NCBI GenBank assembly: GCA_017887425.1
Contig: JAGHHZ010000010.1
Coordinates: 1-48,437 of the forward strand
Length of the DNA: 48,437 bases
DNA from: Bacilli bacterium
GTDB taxonomy: Bacteria; Bacillota_I; Bacilli_A; RF39; UBA660
Direction of reading: 5' to 3'
Shown: in pieces, positions 25,244 through 33,421 of the stretch
Layout of the letters: each line of letters starts with the position of its first letter
Position numbering within the stretch: position 1 is the first letter of the stretch
The notes under the pieces: generated by a model
Database searches by the model: none
What the model saw: the letters and a program-made list of their open reading frames with translations, nothing else
Told to the model about the DNA's origin: nothing
Translations under genes and position numbers: made by a program

Positions 25244-25518
25244 TGAAAAAAATAATTTTAGAAGATACTGAATATGTTTTAGAAAAAGAATATAAAAATG
25301 GGTTTGATTTAACAGAATTAACTAATCGTTATACGGATTATTTTAAAGACTATGACTATATTTTAGGTGATTGGGCTTATAATAAGTTAAGATTAAAAGG
25401 TTTTTGTAATAAAGGAAATAAATTATATAACGCAATTAATGATTATAGTAATATCGATAAATATGTTAAAGATAATTGTGCTTATGATTGTAGATATTTT
25501 ATAATCAAAAAGAAATAA
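25243..25518 (+). CDS. yutD: YutD family protein
   Basis: 91 residues. The YutD signature is clear: KNGFDLTELTNRYTDYFKDY, then YDYILGDWAYNKLRLKGFCN, followed by CRYFIIKKK. YutD is a short cytoplasmic protein of unknown function, widespread in Bacillota. It overlaps the preceding hydrolase stop (TGATG), so translation is coupled. In Bacillus subtilis yutD lies near yunB (yun/yut region), so the neighbourhood of yunB, hydrolase and yutD is partly conserved; that is from memory. Confidence 0.85.
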   Translation: MKKIILEDTEYVLEKEYKNGFDLTELTNRYTDYFKDYDYILGDWAYNKLRLKGFCNKGNKLYNAINDYSNIDKYVKDNCAYDCRYFIIKKK

Positions 25519-25599
25519 TTTACGTTTTATTGAAAACAAAATATGAAAATTATTTTGTTTTTTTATCTAAATATAGTAAAATAATAGAATGGTGATAAA

Positions 25600-26184
25600 A
25601 TGAATGCTTATGATTTTGATAATACAATTTACGATGGAGAAAGCATTTTTGATTTCTTTATCTTTAGTTTAAAAAAGGATATATGGTTAATTAGATTTTT
25701 ACCAATTGTTTTATTTCGTTTAATTGAGTATAAACTTAATTTATTAAAAATCGAAAAAATATATAAAACTGTGGAAATGATTATTAATTCTTTTTTAAAG
25801 CATTCTAAATTTAATTACGATAATTTTGTTGAACAATTTTGGAAGAAAAACTATAAAAAATTAAAGCCAGAATTTTTGAAAATGTTAAAGAATGATGATT
25901 TAATTATAACTGGATGTCCTGATTTTTTAATTAATTATATTAAAGATGATTTGAAAACTAAAAATATAATTTGTACTGAGTTTGATGACAAAAATAAAAA
26001 AATTAGTTTTATCTGTTTTGGCGATAATAAGGTAAAAGCCTTTAAAAAGAAATATAAAAATAAGAAAATAAAGAAATTTTATACAGATTCTTTATCCGAT
26101 ATTCCATTTATGAAATTAGCTGACGAAGTTTATTTGGTAAATAAAGGAAAAATAAAGAAAATAGATAAGACAAAATATCTTTAA
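25600..26184 (+). CDS. HAD-superfamily phosphatase (SerB-like subfamily)
   Basis: 194 residues. HAD motif I is YDFDNTIYDGES (nucleophile Asp5, acid/base Asp7). Motif II is probably LIITGCPDFL. A late Lys lies in the CFGDNKVKAFKKK region, and the motif IV acidic pair in TDSLSDIPFMKLAD. The helical cap (about 20-95) is the type found in phosphoserine-phosphatase-like or lipid-phosphate HAD proteins. It would be a cytoplasmic phosphomonoesterase with an unknown substrate. ATGGTGATAAA precedes the ATG. It is very rich in Lys. Confidence 0.85.
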   Translation: MNAYDFDNTIYDGESIFDFFIFSLKKDIWLIRFLPIVLFRLIEYKLNLLKIEKIYKTVEMIINSFLKHSKFNYDNFVEQFWKKNYKKLKPEFLKMLKNDDLIITGCPDFLINYIKDDLKTKNIICTEFDDKNKKISFICFGDNKVKAFKKKYKNKKIKKFYTDSLSDIPFMKLADEVYLVNKGKIKKIDKTKYL

Positions 26185-26189
26185 AATGT

Positions 26190-26218
26190 TTTACAATATT
26201 ATAAAAAAATGTTAAAAT
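26190..26218 (+). promoter_or_regulatory. Promoter of prfB
   Basis: TTTACA (26190-26195), 17-bp spacer, TAAAAT (26213-26218). Confidence 0.6.
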
Positions 26219-26240
26219 AAATAGTGGATAAGGTGATGGT

Positions 26241-27330
26241 ATGGAACAAAATGATTTAGTTAATATTTATAATTCTTATCAAAGTAAAATATTAGAACTT
26301 TGGAGGTTACTTTGAAGTTGAAAAGAAACAACAAAAAATTAATGAATTAGATAAAGTTATCAATAGTCCGGATTTTTGGAACAATCAAAAAAAAGCGACT
26401 ATGGTTATCGATGAGTCCAACAATTTAAAAAAAACAGTTGAAAAAATTACTAATTTACGAAATAAAATAGAATCTAATTTGGAATTGTTACAATTAGAAG
26501 ATGATGAAATAAGAGAATTGATAGTTAGTCAAGTTTCAGAAATTAAGGAAGAATTAGAGGAATTAGAAGTTTTCACTTTGTTAAATGGTCCTTATGACAA
26601 ATATAATGCCGTTTTAGAAATACATCCTGGGGCTGGCGGAACAGAAAGCTGTGATTGGGCAAACATGTTATTTAGGATGTACACAAGATGGTGTGAGAAA
26701 AAAGGATATAAATTTGAAGTTGTCGATGAACAAAAAGGTGAAGAAGCTGGAATTAAGAGTGTTTCGATGATAGTTTATGGGACTAATGTTTATGGTTATT
26801 TGAAAAATGAAAAAGGTGTTCATCGATTAGTGCGTATTTCACCATTTGATTCTAATGCTAGAAGACATACTTCATTTGCTTCTGTTGATGTGACTCCTTA
26901 TATTGTTAATGAAGATATTGATATAGAAATAAAACCTAATGATATTAGAGTTGATGTTTATCGAAGTACAGGAGCTGGTGGTCAAGGGGTTAATACAACT
27001 GATTCAGCAGTCAGAATTACGCATCTTCCTACTAAAATTGTTGTAACTTGTCAAAATGAAAGAAGTCAAATTCAAAATAAAGAAAAAGCTTTGGAAATAT
27101 TAAAAAATAAGTTATATCAGTTAGAAATAGAAAGAAAAGAAAAAGAATTGAAAGAGCTAAAAGGTGAACAAGCTGATATTAATTTTGGTTCACAAATTAG
27201 AAATTATGTTATGCATCCTTATTCTTTAGTTAAAGATTTAAGAACTAATGTTGAGACTAGTAATGTTAATAAGGTATTAGATGGTGATATTGATTTATTT
27301 ATTAATAGTTGTTTGAAGGAGATTAGGTAA
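26241..27330 (+). CDS. prfB: Peptide chain release factor 2 (programmed +1 frameshift)
   Basis: RF2 is read in two frames: ATG 26241 to codon 24 (CTT 26310-26312), then, skipping T26313, from GAA 26314 to the stop at 27330. This gives about 362 residues, the usual RF2 length. RF2 hydrolyses peptidyl-tRNA at UGA and UAA. The SPF anticodon-like motif is in RISPFDSNARRH, and the catalytic GGQ is in GAGGQGVNTTDSAV. An ordinary gene caller starts it at 26401 and loses the first 53 residues. AAGGTGATGGT precedes the true ATG. The ORF is in an operon-like row with the YitT gene 2 nt downstream. Confidence 0.95.
26301..26316 (+). promoter_or_regulatory. RF2 recoding site
   Basis: TGGAGGTTACTTTGAA: an internal Shine-Dalgarno (GGAGG, 26302-26306) sits 3 nt before CTT TGA. 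In bacteria the SD pushes the ribosome +1 at CTT when RF2 is scarce, so RF2 controls its own synthesis. It also shows that TGA is decoded as stop here. Confidence 0.93.
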
Positions 27331-27332
27331 GT

Positions 27333-28202
27333 ATGTTTTTCAAAAAGAAAAAGGTAAAAGAAGTAGTAAAAAAGAAAAAAAGTTGGCTATTTGATTTTGC
27401 TATCTATTTAGTGGGAGCAACAATTTATTCTTTAGTTTTCAACTTATTCTTATTACCTAATAATATTGTCGTTGGCTTTTCTGGTTTATCAGTTATCGTT
27501 AACGATTTGTGGGGAATTAAACCGTTTATTTTCTTATTAATAAGCTATATAGCTTTGGGAATTCTTTGCTTAATATTTTTAGGATTTGGTACAACTAAAC
27601 GAGCTTTTGTCGGAGCTTTAATTTATCCATTTTTAGTTGAAGCAACTTCTTATTTAGTGCCATATATTAATTTGGGCAATATTGAAAAAATAGTTGAAGT
27701 AATGTGTGGAGCGATAATTGGAGGATTTGGGTCCGGGCTTATTTATAAAGTGAACTATTCAACTGGTGGCACCGATATGATTAACTCAATTGTTTCTAAA
27801 TATTTTAAAAAGCCAATTGGAACTTGTCATATAATAGCTAATTTTGTAATTATTGGTTTGGGTTTTTTAACTTTTGGGTTATCTACAGTTATTTATTCAA
27901 TCATAGTTGTTTGTGTAATGAGTTTAGTTATTGATAAGATAATGATTGGAATTTCTCAATCTAAAACATTTCAAATTATTACTAGCAATGAAACTGATGT
28001 TAAAAAGTTTTTGCTTAGTAAATTAAGCCATGGTGTAACTGTTTTGGATGGTCATGGTGGTTATACAGGAAATGTATTAAAGATTATTATGTGTGTTGTT
28101 CCAACTGGAGAATATGTAACAGTTAAAGAAGGTGTCTTAGAATTAGATCCTCAGGCTGTTATATTGGTGTCTGATGTTTATGAAGTTATTGGAAGTAAAT
28201 AG
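27333..28202 (+). CDS. YitT family membrane protein
   Basis: 289 residues. A short basic N-terminus (MFFKKKKVKEVVKKKKS) leads into five or six transmembrane helices (about 20-200), with NIVVGFSGLSVI and YSTGGTDMINSIVSKYF signatures of the DUF161 part. A soluble DUF2179 domain follows (about 215-289; LSHGVTVLDGHGGYTG). The soluble domain resembles nucleotide- or metal-binding regulatory domains. Function is not established; some relatives affect polyamine or ion homeostasis. It starts 2 nt after prfB. Confidence 0.88.
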   Translation: MFFKKKKVKEVVKKKKSWLFDFAIYLVGATIYSLVFNLFLLPNNIVVGFSGLSVIVNDLWGIKPFIFLLISYIALGILCLIFLGFGTTKRAFVGALIYPFLVEATSYLVPYINLGNIEKIVEVMCGAIIGGFGSGLIYKVNYSTGGTDMINSIVSKYFKKPIGTCHIIANFVIIGLGFLTFGLSTVIYSIIVVCVMSLVIDKIMIGISQSKTFQIITSNETDVKKFLLSKLSHGVTVLDGHGGYTGNVLKIIMCVVPTGEYVTVKEGVLELDPQAVILVSDVYEVIGSK

Positions 28203-28217
28203 AAAGGATGTTGATCT

Positions 28218-28913
28218 ATGGATTTAATTAGAATTAAAAATGTCGAAAAAACATATAAAACAGGTGTGACTGCGATATATGATTTAAGTTTAAATATCCA
28301 AAAAGGTGAGTTTGTCTTTATAATTGGATCAACTGGATGTGGAAAATCAACTTTGATTAAAATGTTATATCGTGAAGAAAAACCAACTTCAGGAATTATT
28401 AATATTGGGGGAATAAATGTTAGTAAATTAAAAAATAGAAATGTTTATAAGATTAGAAGAAAAATCGGAGTTGTATTTCAGGACTTTAAACTTCTTCCAA
28501 AATCAACTGTTTATGAGAATGTTGCTTTTGCTTTAGAAATATTTGGATTGCCTAATTCTGAAGTTCATAGTAAAGTTATTAAAGCTTTAGAATTAGTCGG
28601 TTTGAAACATAAGGCTAAAAATTATCCACATCAATTATCTGGTGGTGAGCAACAACGTGTTGCTATAGCAAGAGCGATAGTTAATGGTCCTAAACTACTT
28701 ATTTGTGATGAGCCAACAGGAAACTTAGATGAAAATACAAGTATGGAAATAATGAAGGTTTTAGATGAGATTAATAAGTTAGGTACAACTATCATTATGG
28801 TTACTCATGATACTGAAATAGTTAATAAGATGAAGAAAAGGGTTATTTTATTAGACTCTGGTCGAATAGTTAAAGATTATAAGGAAGGAGAATATGTCCA
28901 TGAGGGTGTTTAG
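28218..28913 (+). CDS. ftsE: Cell division ABC ATPase FtsE
   Basis: 231 residues with Walker A GSTGCGKST (about 36-44), Q-loop near VFQDFKLLPKSTVYENV, signature LSGGEQQRVAIARAI, Walker B LLICDEPTGNLD and the switch His in VTHDTEI. FtsE with FtsX transmits a signal across the membrane to peptidoglycan hydrolases; it is not a true transporter. AGAAAGGATGTTGATCT precedes the ATG. The 3' end overlaps ftsX by 20 nt. No hydrolase partner or PcsB/CwlO-type gene is adjacent. Confidence 0.96.
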   Translation: MDLIRIKNVEKTYKTGVTAIYDLSLNIQKGEFVFIIGSTGCGKSTLIKMLYREEKPTSGIINIGGINVSKLKNRNVYKIRRKIGVVFQDFKLLPKSTVYENVAFALEIFGLPNSEVHSKVIKALELVGLKHKAKNYPHQLSGGEQQRVAIARAIVNGPKLLICDEPTGNLDENTSMEIMKVLDEINKLGTTIIMVTHDTEIVNKMKKRVILLDSGRIVKDYKEGEYVHEGV

Positions 28914-29802
28914 AATTTTAGGACGAAATATTAGAGATTCCTTTAAAAGTGTTTTTCGAAATTTTTCTCTTTCTTTAGCTTCTATTGCTTGTATTGTTAT
29001 TACATTGATAGTCGTATCGATTGCCATGATATTATCTTTTAATGTTAATAATTTTACTAAAGCTGTTGAAAGAGATATGACAATTGTCGCTTTCTTAAAC
29101 CGTGATGTTAGTTTGGAAAGAGTTGAAGAAATAAAAGACGAAATAAACGTTATTAATTATGTTGAATCATTTACTTTTGAAGATAAGATGACTATTTCAG
29201 AAGAAATGATGGAAGAAAGTAGCGATTTTGATAGTATTTTAGATAAATATGAAGAAAGAGAAGATAACCCACTATTAGATGCTTTTCAAATAAAAGTAAC
29301 TGATATTAATCAAATCGAGGAAGTTGCTAATCAAATTAGCCAAATTGATGGTGTTTATAATGTTAAATACGGCGAAGGAATGGTTGAACAATTAGTATCT
29401 GTATTTGATATTATTAAAAAAATTAGTTATGGTGTTGTTATCGCTTTAGTTATTGTTACTGCTTTCTTGATTTCTAATACTATTAAAATAACAATATTTT
29501 CTCGTAAAAGAGAGATTGAGATTATGCGTTTAGTTGGTGCATCAAACATCAATATAAAAATTCCATTTATTTTTGAAGGTTTATTCTTAGGATTATTTGG
29601 ATCGATTATTCCTGTTTTAGCTACTATTTTTGGTTATGAAGCTTTATATAATACTTTTAATGGTCAAGTAATCTCACCATTTATTCAACTTATTGTACCA
29701 CTTCCATTTACTTATTTTGTATCTCTTGCATTAATTGCAATCGGTATTTTAGTTGGTATGTTTGGATCTTGGCGAGCTGTTAAAAAATATTTAAAAATCT
29801 AA
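28894..29802 (+). CDS. ftsX: Cell division permease-like protein FtsX
   Basis: 302 residues. A cytoplasmic N-terminus leads to TM1 (about 25-48), an extracytoplasmic domain (about 50-165, the part that contacts hydrolase partners), and three C-terminal helices with the MacB/FtsX-like fold. IEIMRLVGASNINIKIPFIF is the conserved FtsX coupling region. Two possible starts, ATG 28894 and ATG 28900, share the GGAAGGAG site inside ftsE. A terminator follows directly. Confidence 0.94.
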   Translation: MSMRVFRILGRNIRDSFKSVFRNFSLSLASIACIVITLIVVSIAMILSFNVNNFTKAVERDMTIVAFLNRDVSLERVEEIKDEINVINYVESFTFEDKMTISEEMMEESSDFDSILDKYEEREDNPLLDAFQIKVTDINQIEEVANQISQIDGVYNVKYGEGMVEQLVSVFDIIKKISYGVVIALVIVTAFLISNTIKITIFSRKREIEIMRLVGASNINIKIPFIFEGLFLGLFGSIIPVLATIFGYEALYNTFNGQVISPFIQLIVPLPFTYFVSLALIAIGILVGMFGSWRAVKKYLKI

Positions 29803-29831
29803 AAGTTTAGTTGAAAAATTAAACTTTTTTT
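29801..29831 (+). terminator. Terminator of ftsEX
   Basis: AAAAGTTTA (29801-29809) and TAAACTTTT (29820-29828) flank a 10-nt loop, followed by Ts. It includes the ftsX stop. Confidence 0.75.
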
Positions 29832-29887
29832 ATTGATAAAAAAGGAAATCGCTAACTTTTGTCGTATATAACTTATAGAGGGAAATA

Positions 29888-29916
29888 TAGACAAACAAAA
29901 ATATGTTTGGTATAAT
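29888..29916 (+). promoter_or_regulatory. Promoter of recG
   Basis: TAGACA (29888-29893), 17-bp spacer, TATAAT (29911-29916), 15 bp before the recG ATG. Confidence 0.75.
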
Positions 29917-29931
29917 TAAGAAGGTGTTTTT

Positions 29932-31899
29932 ATGGAATTAGAAAATATTAAAGGTATTGGCCCTAAAACAGTTAATATATTAAGAAGGTTAGGAATAAAT
30001 AATACTTTAGACTTAGTTACATATTATCCTTTTCGCTATGATATTATCAAAAAAAGTGATATAAATTTATTAGAACAAGATGATAAAATAATTATCGATG
30101 GTGTGGTTGAAACTAATGCTGTTGTTACTTACATTAGAAATCATAAGGATAAGATGGATTTTAGTTTAAATGTTGGCGAGAAGATAGTTAAAGTTACTAT
30201 TTTTAATCGTGGATTTTTTAAAAATAAAATTGTGATTGGAACGAAACTTACTGTTATTGGTAAATATGATAAAAGGAAAAATTTGATTATTTGTAGTGAT
30301 ATAAAATTTTCTACTTTAGGTAATACTACTAAAATAGAACCCGTTTATCACGTTACTACTGGCATAAATAGTTTGCAATTAAATAATATAATCAAGATGA
30401 TTGATGTTGATGTGGTTGATTATATTCCTGATTATTTAAATGAAAAATATGATTTTTTAAGTAAGGAAAAAAGTATTAAAGAGATTCATAATCCTAGTAA
30501 TTTAGATAATCTTAAATTAGCTATTAATAAATTAAAATATGAAGAACTATTTGTGTTTATGTTGAAAATGAATTATTTGAAATCCAAAAAAATTCAACAA
30601 GGATTAAAAAGAGAAGTATCAAAAGATAAAGTTTTAGAATTTGTCAATAATTTACCATTTAAATTAACTGTCGACCAGGAAAAAGCTGTTAAAGATATTT
30701 ATAACGATTTGACTGGTGATAAAAGAATGAATCGATTACTCCAAGGAGATGTTGGTAGTGGTAAAACGATTGTTTCTTTTATTGCTCTATATATCAATTA
30801 TTTAGCTGGTTATCAAGGAGCATTGATGGCTCCTACTGAAATACTTGCTAGACAACACTATAATAATATAGTTAAGTTGTTACCGAATATTAGGGTATGT
30901 TTATTAACTGGTAAATTAAAAGCTAAAGAAAAAAGAGATATCTATGCTGGTTTAGAAAACGGTGAAATTGATATTGCGATTGGTACTCATGCTTTAATTA
31001 GTAGCGATGTTAAATACGCTAATTTGGGACTTGTTATAACTGATGAACAACATCGATTTGGTGTTAATCAAAGGAGTAATTTAAAAAATAAAGGAATTAT
31101 GCCTGATGTTTTATATATGAGTGCTACACCAATTCCTCGAACTTATGCAATTACTTTGTTTGGCGATATGGATATTTCTAGTATTAAAACTAAGCCAGCT
31201 GGTCGTAAAGAGATAATTAGCTATTTGAAAAAAGAAAGCGAAATTAAAGATGTTTTGACTAAAATGTATGAACAATTAAAACTTGGACATCAAATTTATG
31301 TTATTGCGCCTTTAATTGAAGAAAGTGATAAAATACAACTAGAAAACGTAATAAAATTGCGAGATAAAATGAATTTAGCGTTTGGTAAATTGTTTACAGT
31401 TGGTATGATGCATGGCAAATTATCTAATAAAGAAAAAGAAGAAGTAATGAATGACTTTAAAGAAAATAAAATTCAAATTTTAATTAGTACAACAGTCATT
31501 GAAGTTGGTGTTGATGTGGCTAATGCAACAATGATGGTTGTCTTTGATAGCTATCGTTTTGGACTATCTGCTTTGCATCAATTAAGAGGACGTGTTGGTC
31601 GAAGTGATTTACAATCTTATTTTATTATGATTAGTAATCAAGAAGCTGAACGATTAAAAATTTTAACTAAAACTAATGATGGTTTTGAAGTAAGTGAAGC
31701 TGATTTTAAATTAAGAGGTAGTGGGGACTTATTTGGTGTTAGACAAAGTGGTGATATGCAATTTAAATTAGCTGATTTGAAAAAAGATTTTAAGATAGTT
31801 GTTCGAGCTAAAGAAGATAGTTTAGATTTTATGAATGCTCATAATTCACGTTATCAATATATTTATGATGTATTAAAAGAGCTTAACAGTCTAGATTAA
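29932..31899 (+). CDS. recG: ATP-dependent DNA helicase RecG
   Basis: 655 residues. It opens with a HhH-like MELENIKGIGPKTVNILRRL and an OB-fold wedge domain (about 50-150) that binds branched DNA. SF2 motifs follow: LLQGDVGSGKTIV (Walker A), APTEILARQH, VITDEQHRFG (DEQH box), SATPIPRT, STTVIEVGVDVANAT and LRGRVGRSDLQSYF (VI). RecG remodels stalled forks and Holliday junctions. It is shorter than the 680-residue norm, but no motif is missing. GAAGGTG precedes the ATG. The small RNA gene and the integrated element lie directly after it. Confidence 0.96.
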   Translation: MELENIKGIGPKTVNILRRLGINNTLDLVTYYPFRYDIIKKSDINLLEQDDKIIIDGVVETNAVVTYIRNHKDKMDFSLNVGEKIVKVTIFNRGFFKNKIVIGTKLTVIGKYDKRKNLIICSDIKFSTLGNTTKIEPVYHVTTGINSLQLNNIIKMIDVDVVDYIPDYLNEKYDFLSKEKSIKEIHNPSNLDNLKLAINKLKYEELFVFMLKMNYLKSKKIQQGLKREVSKDKVLEFVNNLPFKLTVDQEKAVKDIYNDLTGDKRMNRLLQGDVGSGKTIVSFIALYINYLAGYQGALMAPTEILARQHYNNIVKLLPNIRVCLLTGKLKAKEKRDIYAGLENGEIDIAIGTHALISSDVKYANLGLVITDEQHRFGVNQRSNLKNKGIMPDVLYMSATPIPRTYAITLFGDMDISSIKTKPAGRKEIISYLKKESEIKDVLTKMYEQLKLGHQIYVIAPLIEESDKIQLENVIKLRDKMNLAFGKLFTVGMMHGKLSNKEKEEVMNDFKENKIQILISTTVIEVGVDVANATMMVVFDSYRFGLSALHQLRGRVGRSDLQSYFIMISNQEAERLKILTKTNDGFEVSEADFKLRGSGDLFGVRQSGDMQFKLADLKKDFKIVVRAKEDSLDFMNAHNSRYQYIYDVLKELNSLD

Positions 31900-31915
31900 T
31901 AAGATGTTAAAAAAC

Positions 31916-31944
31916 TTGACAAATTGAGGTTTCTTCTTTATAAT
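31916..31944 (+). promoter_or_regulatory. Consensus sigma-A promoter of the small RNA
   Basis: A perfect TTGACA (31916-31921), 17-bp spacer and perfect TATAAT (31939-31944). It is the strongest promoter match in the window, and no coding start follows. Confidence 0.9.
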
Positions 31945-31950
31945 TATAAT

Positions 31951-32043
31951 TGCGTGGTATCCACGCTTGGGTCTCTTACAACATTACTGCGTGAGTTGAC
32001 CCAACCAAACCCCCTGAAGGCTACCGAAAGGTAGCCATTTTTG
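31951..32043 (+). ncRNA. Small structured RNA (about 90 nt), unidentified family
   Basis: A perfect promoter is followed by three hairpins and no ORF. Hairpin 1: GCGTGG, TAT, CCACGC (31952-31966). Hairpin 2: TTGGGTC (31967-31973) with GACCCAA (31998-32004), and inner pairing of CTTAC with GTGAG. A single-stranded C-rich stretch, CCAAACCCCCTGAA, follows. Hairpin 3 is a terminator: GGCTACC, GAAA tetraloop, GGTAGCC (32019-32036), then ATTTTTG. It does not show SRP, tmRNA, 6S or RNase P signatures. The C-rich loop could pair with Shine-Dalgarno sequences, as in some trans-acting sRNAs. The element's core repeat begins in it, so its current 3' end is contributed by the element. Confidence 0.72.
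32010..32020 (+). repeat. Left core repeat (attL)
   Basis: CCCCCTGAAGG, identical to 46904-46914. Both copies are followed by a GNRA-tetraloop terminator hairpin that begins with the final GG of the repeat. Confidence 0.7.
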
Positions 32044-32080
32044 TTTATTTATGGGGATTTTTTGATATTTTGATAGCACG

Positions 32081-32102
32081 CTGCCCATCATTCTACCCAT
32101 CA
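32081..32102 (+). repeat. Left arm-type integrase sites
   Basis: CTGCCCATCA (32081-32090) and CTACCCATCA (32093-32102) are direct repeats 12 bp apart. TTGATGG at 32105-32111 forms an inverted partner. They lie between the core and the integrase gene. Confidence 0.6.
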
Positions 32103-32132
32103 AGTTGATGGTTTGTTATAGTTTATATAGGT

Positions 32133-33275
32133 TTAATTAGAAGACTTTTCGTTAAAATCTTTTTCTAATGAGTCGAAAAATTTAGGAACATTTGCATAAT
32201 CTTTTTTGACTAAATGGGTATATGTTTCTAATGTTTCAGTTGTTTCTGAGTGGCCTAGATAATTAGATACAGCGGTAATAGGTGCAGCAGCTGATATTAA
32301 AGCACTAGCACAAGAATGCCTAAAATCGTGTATTCTAATATGTCTAAGTCCAGCTTTCTTACAATAATTATTATTTCTACTGTAAATTTGATGATAGGTT
32401 ATAGGAGTATCATCTCCAAATACAAACCAAGTTTGTTTAAACTTCGAAAAACGTTCATTTGATTTTTTTAATTCAGCTAAGTCTTTTAATAGAACTTCAG
32501 GAACGGGAATAGTTCTATTAGATGATTCTGTTTTAGGACTTGCAATATACCATGAACTACTAGCATTATTTCCAGCTAAATTTAAAACTTGTTGAGCTAT
32601 TGTTAAAGTATGATTCTTAAAATCAATATGTCTCCATTGTAAACCTCTAGCTTCGCTTCTTCTAAGTCCACAGTAATATAATGTTTCAAATAAGCATTTA
32701 TCACGCAAATCATCTATTACTGATATATACTGAAAAAATTCTTGTGGCTCATAAAAATCCATTTCTTTTTTTATAGCTCCAGGTGTTTTAAATGGTTCTA
32801 ATTTATTATAAAATTTTCTTAAATTAAAATCCCATTGTTTTTCAGCAAAGTTTAATACTTGTTTAATAAACTTTTGGATATCAGTTTTATATCTATCGCA
32901 TAAATTAGTTTTATTCATTTGAGATCTCCATTTTTGATAATGTTCCCAGTTTAAATTTACTAATTCTATACTATCTAGTAAACCCATATATTCGATTCTA
33001 TCTCTATATGTCTTTAGAGTAGAGTCTTTTATTTTATCTTTTTGATATTCGTAATAAAGTGTATATGCTTCTTTAAAAGTCATATGGGGATTAACTTCAA
33101 CATCTTTATATTTATCTAAATATTCTAATTCTGCTTTTGTTGCTTCTTCTTTGGTGAAATAGGCTTGTGATTGATATTGATGCCTTTTACCATCTAATCC
33201 TTTACTATATTGTATAAATACCCAAGATCTTCCATCTCTTGTTCGTTTATTTTCTTTAAGTTGTCTTACGGACAT
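32133..33275 (-). CDS. int: Tyrosine recombinase (integrase)
   Basis: About 380 residues from the ATG at 33273-33275 (MSVRQLKENKRTRDGRSWVF), preceded by AAAGGAGG; the frame is open 15 codons further. An arm-binding N-terminal domain (about 5-60) precedes a SAM-like core-binding domain (about 70-170) and a catalytic domain. Catalytic residues: Arg in YCGLRRSEARGLQW, His-x-x-Arg in IHDFRHSCASAL, the third His in the YLGHSE region, and nucleophile Tyr in TLETYTHLV. It catalyses site-specific recombination between the 11-bp cores and is of Tn916/ICE type. It is convergent with the small RNA gene at the attachment site. Confidence 0.95.
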   Translation of the reverse strand: MSVRQLKENKRTRDGRSWVFIQYSKGLDGKRHQYQSQAYFTKEEATKAELEYLDKYKDVEVNPHMTFKEAYTLYYEYQKDKIKDSTLKTYRDRIEYMGLLDSIELVNLNWEHYQKWRSQMNKTNLCDRYKTDIQKFIKQVLNFAEKQWDFNLRKFYNKLEPFKTPGAIKKEMDFYEPQEFFQYISVIDDLRDKCLFETLYYCGLRRSEARGLQWRHIDFKNHTLTIAQQVLNLAGNNASSSWYIASPKTESSNRTIPVPEVLLKDLAELKKSNERFSKFKQTWFVFGDDTPITYHQIYSRNNNYCKKAGLRHIRIHDFRHSCASALISAAAPITAVSNYLGHSETTETLETYTHLVKKDYANVPKFFDSLEKDFNEKSSN

Positions 33276-33386
33276 TAAATTATTACCTCCTTTATTAATC
33301 CGTAAAATATCGACATACATCTATATTTTACCATTTATTTAATTGTTTTTTGTGACTATCGACTAAATTTATCGATTTTATCAATA

Positions 33387-33421
33387 AAGAAGAAAGATAA
33401 CTAGTTTTTTAGTTATCTTTC
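33387..33421 (-). terminator. Terminator of the mobilisation gene
   Basis: Inverted repeat GAAAGATAACTA (33392-33403) / TAGTTATCTTTC (33410-33421), with a T-rich minus-strand continuation. It overlaps the relaxase stop codon. Confidence 0.7.

Noticed and set aside
26241..26315. Frameshift error or pseudogene at the start of prfB
   Set aside because: The GGAGG-TTA-CTT-TGA arrangement is the conserved RF2 recoding signal.
31951..32043. tRNA, tmRNA, SRP RNA or 6S RNA at the integration site
   Set aside because: No CCA/T-loop, no tag reading frame, no GGAAGC...AGCA SRP loop and too short for 6S.
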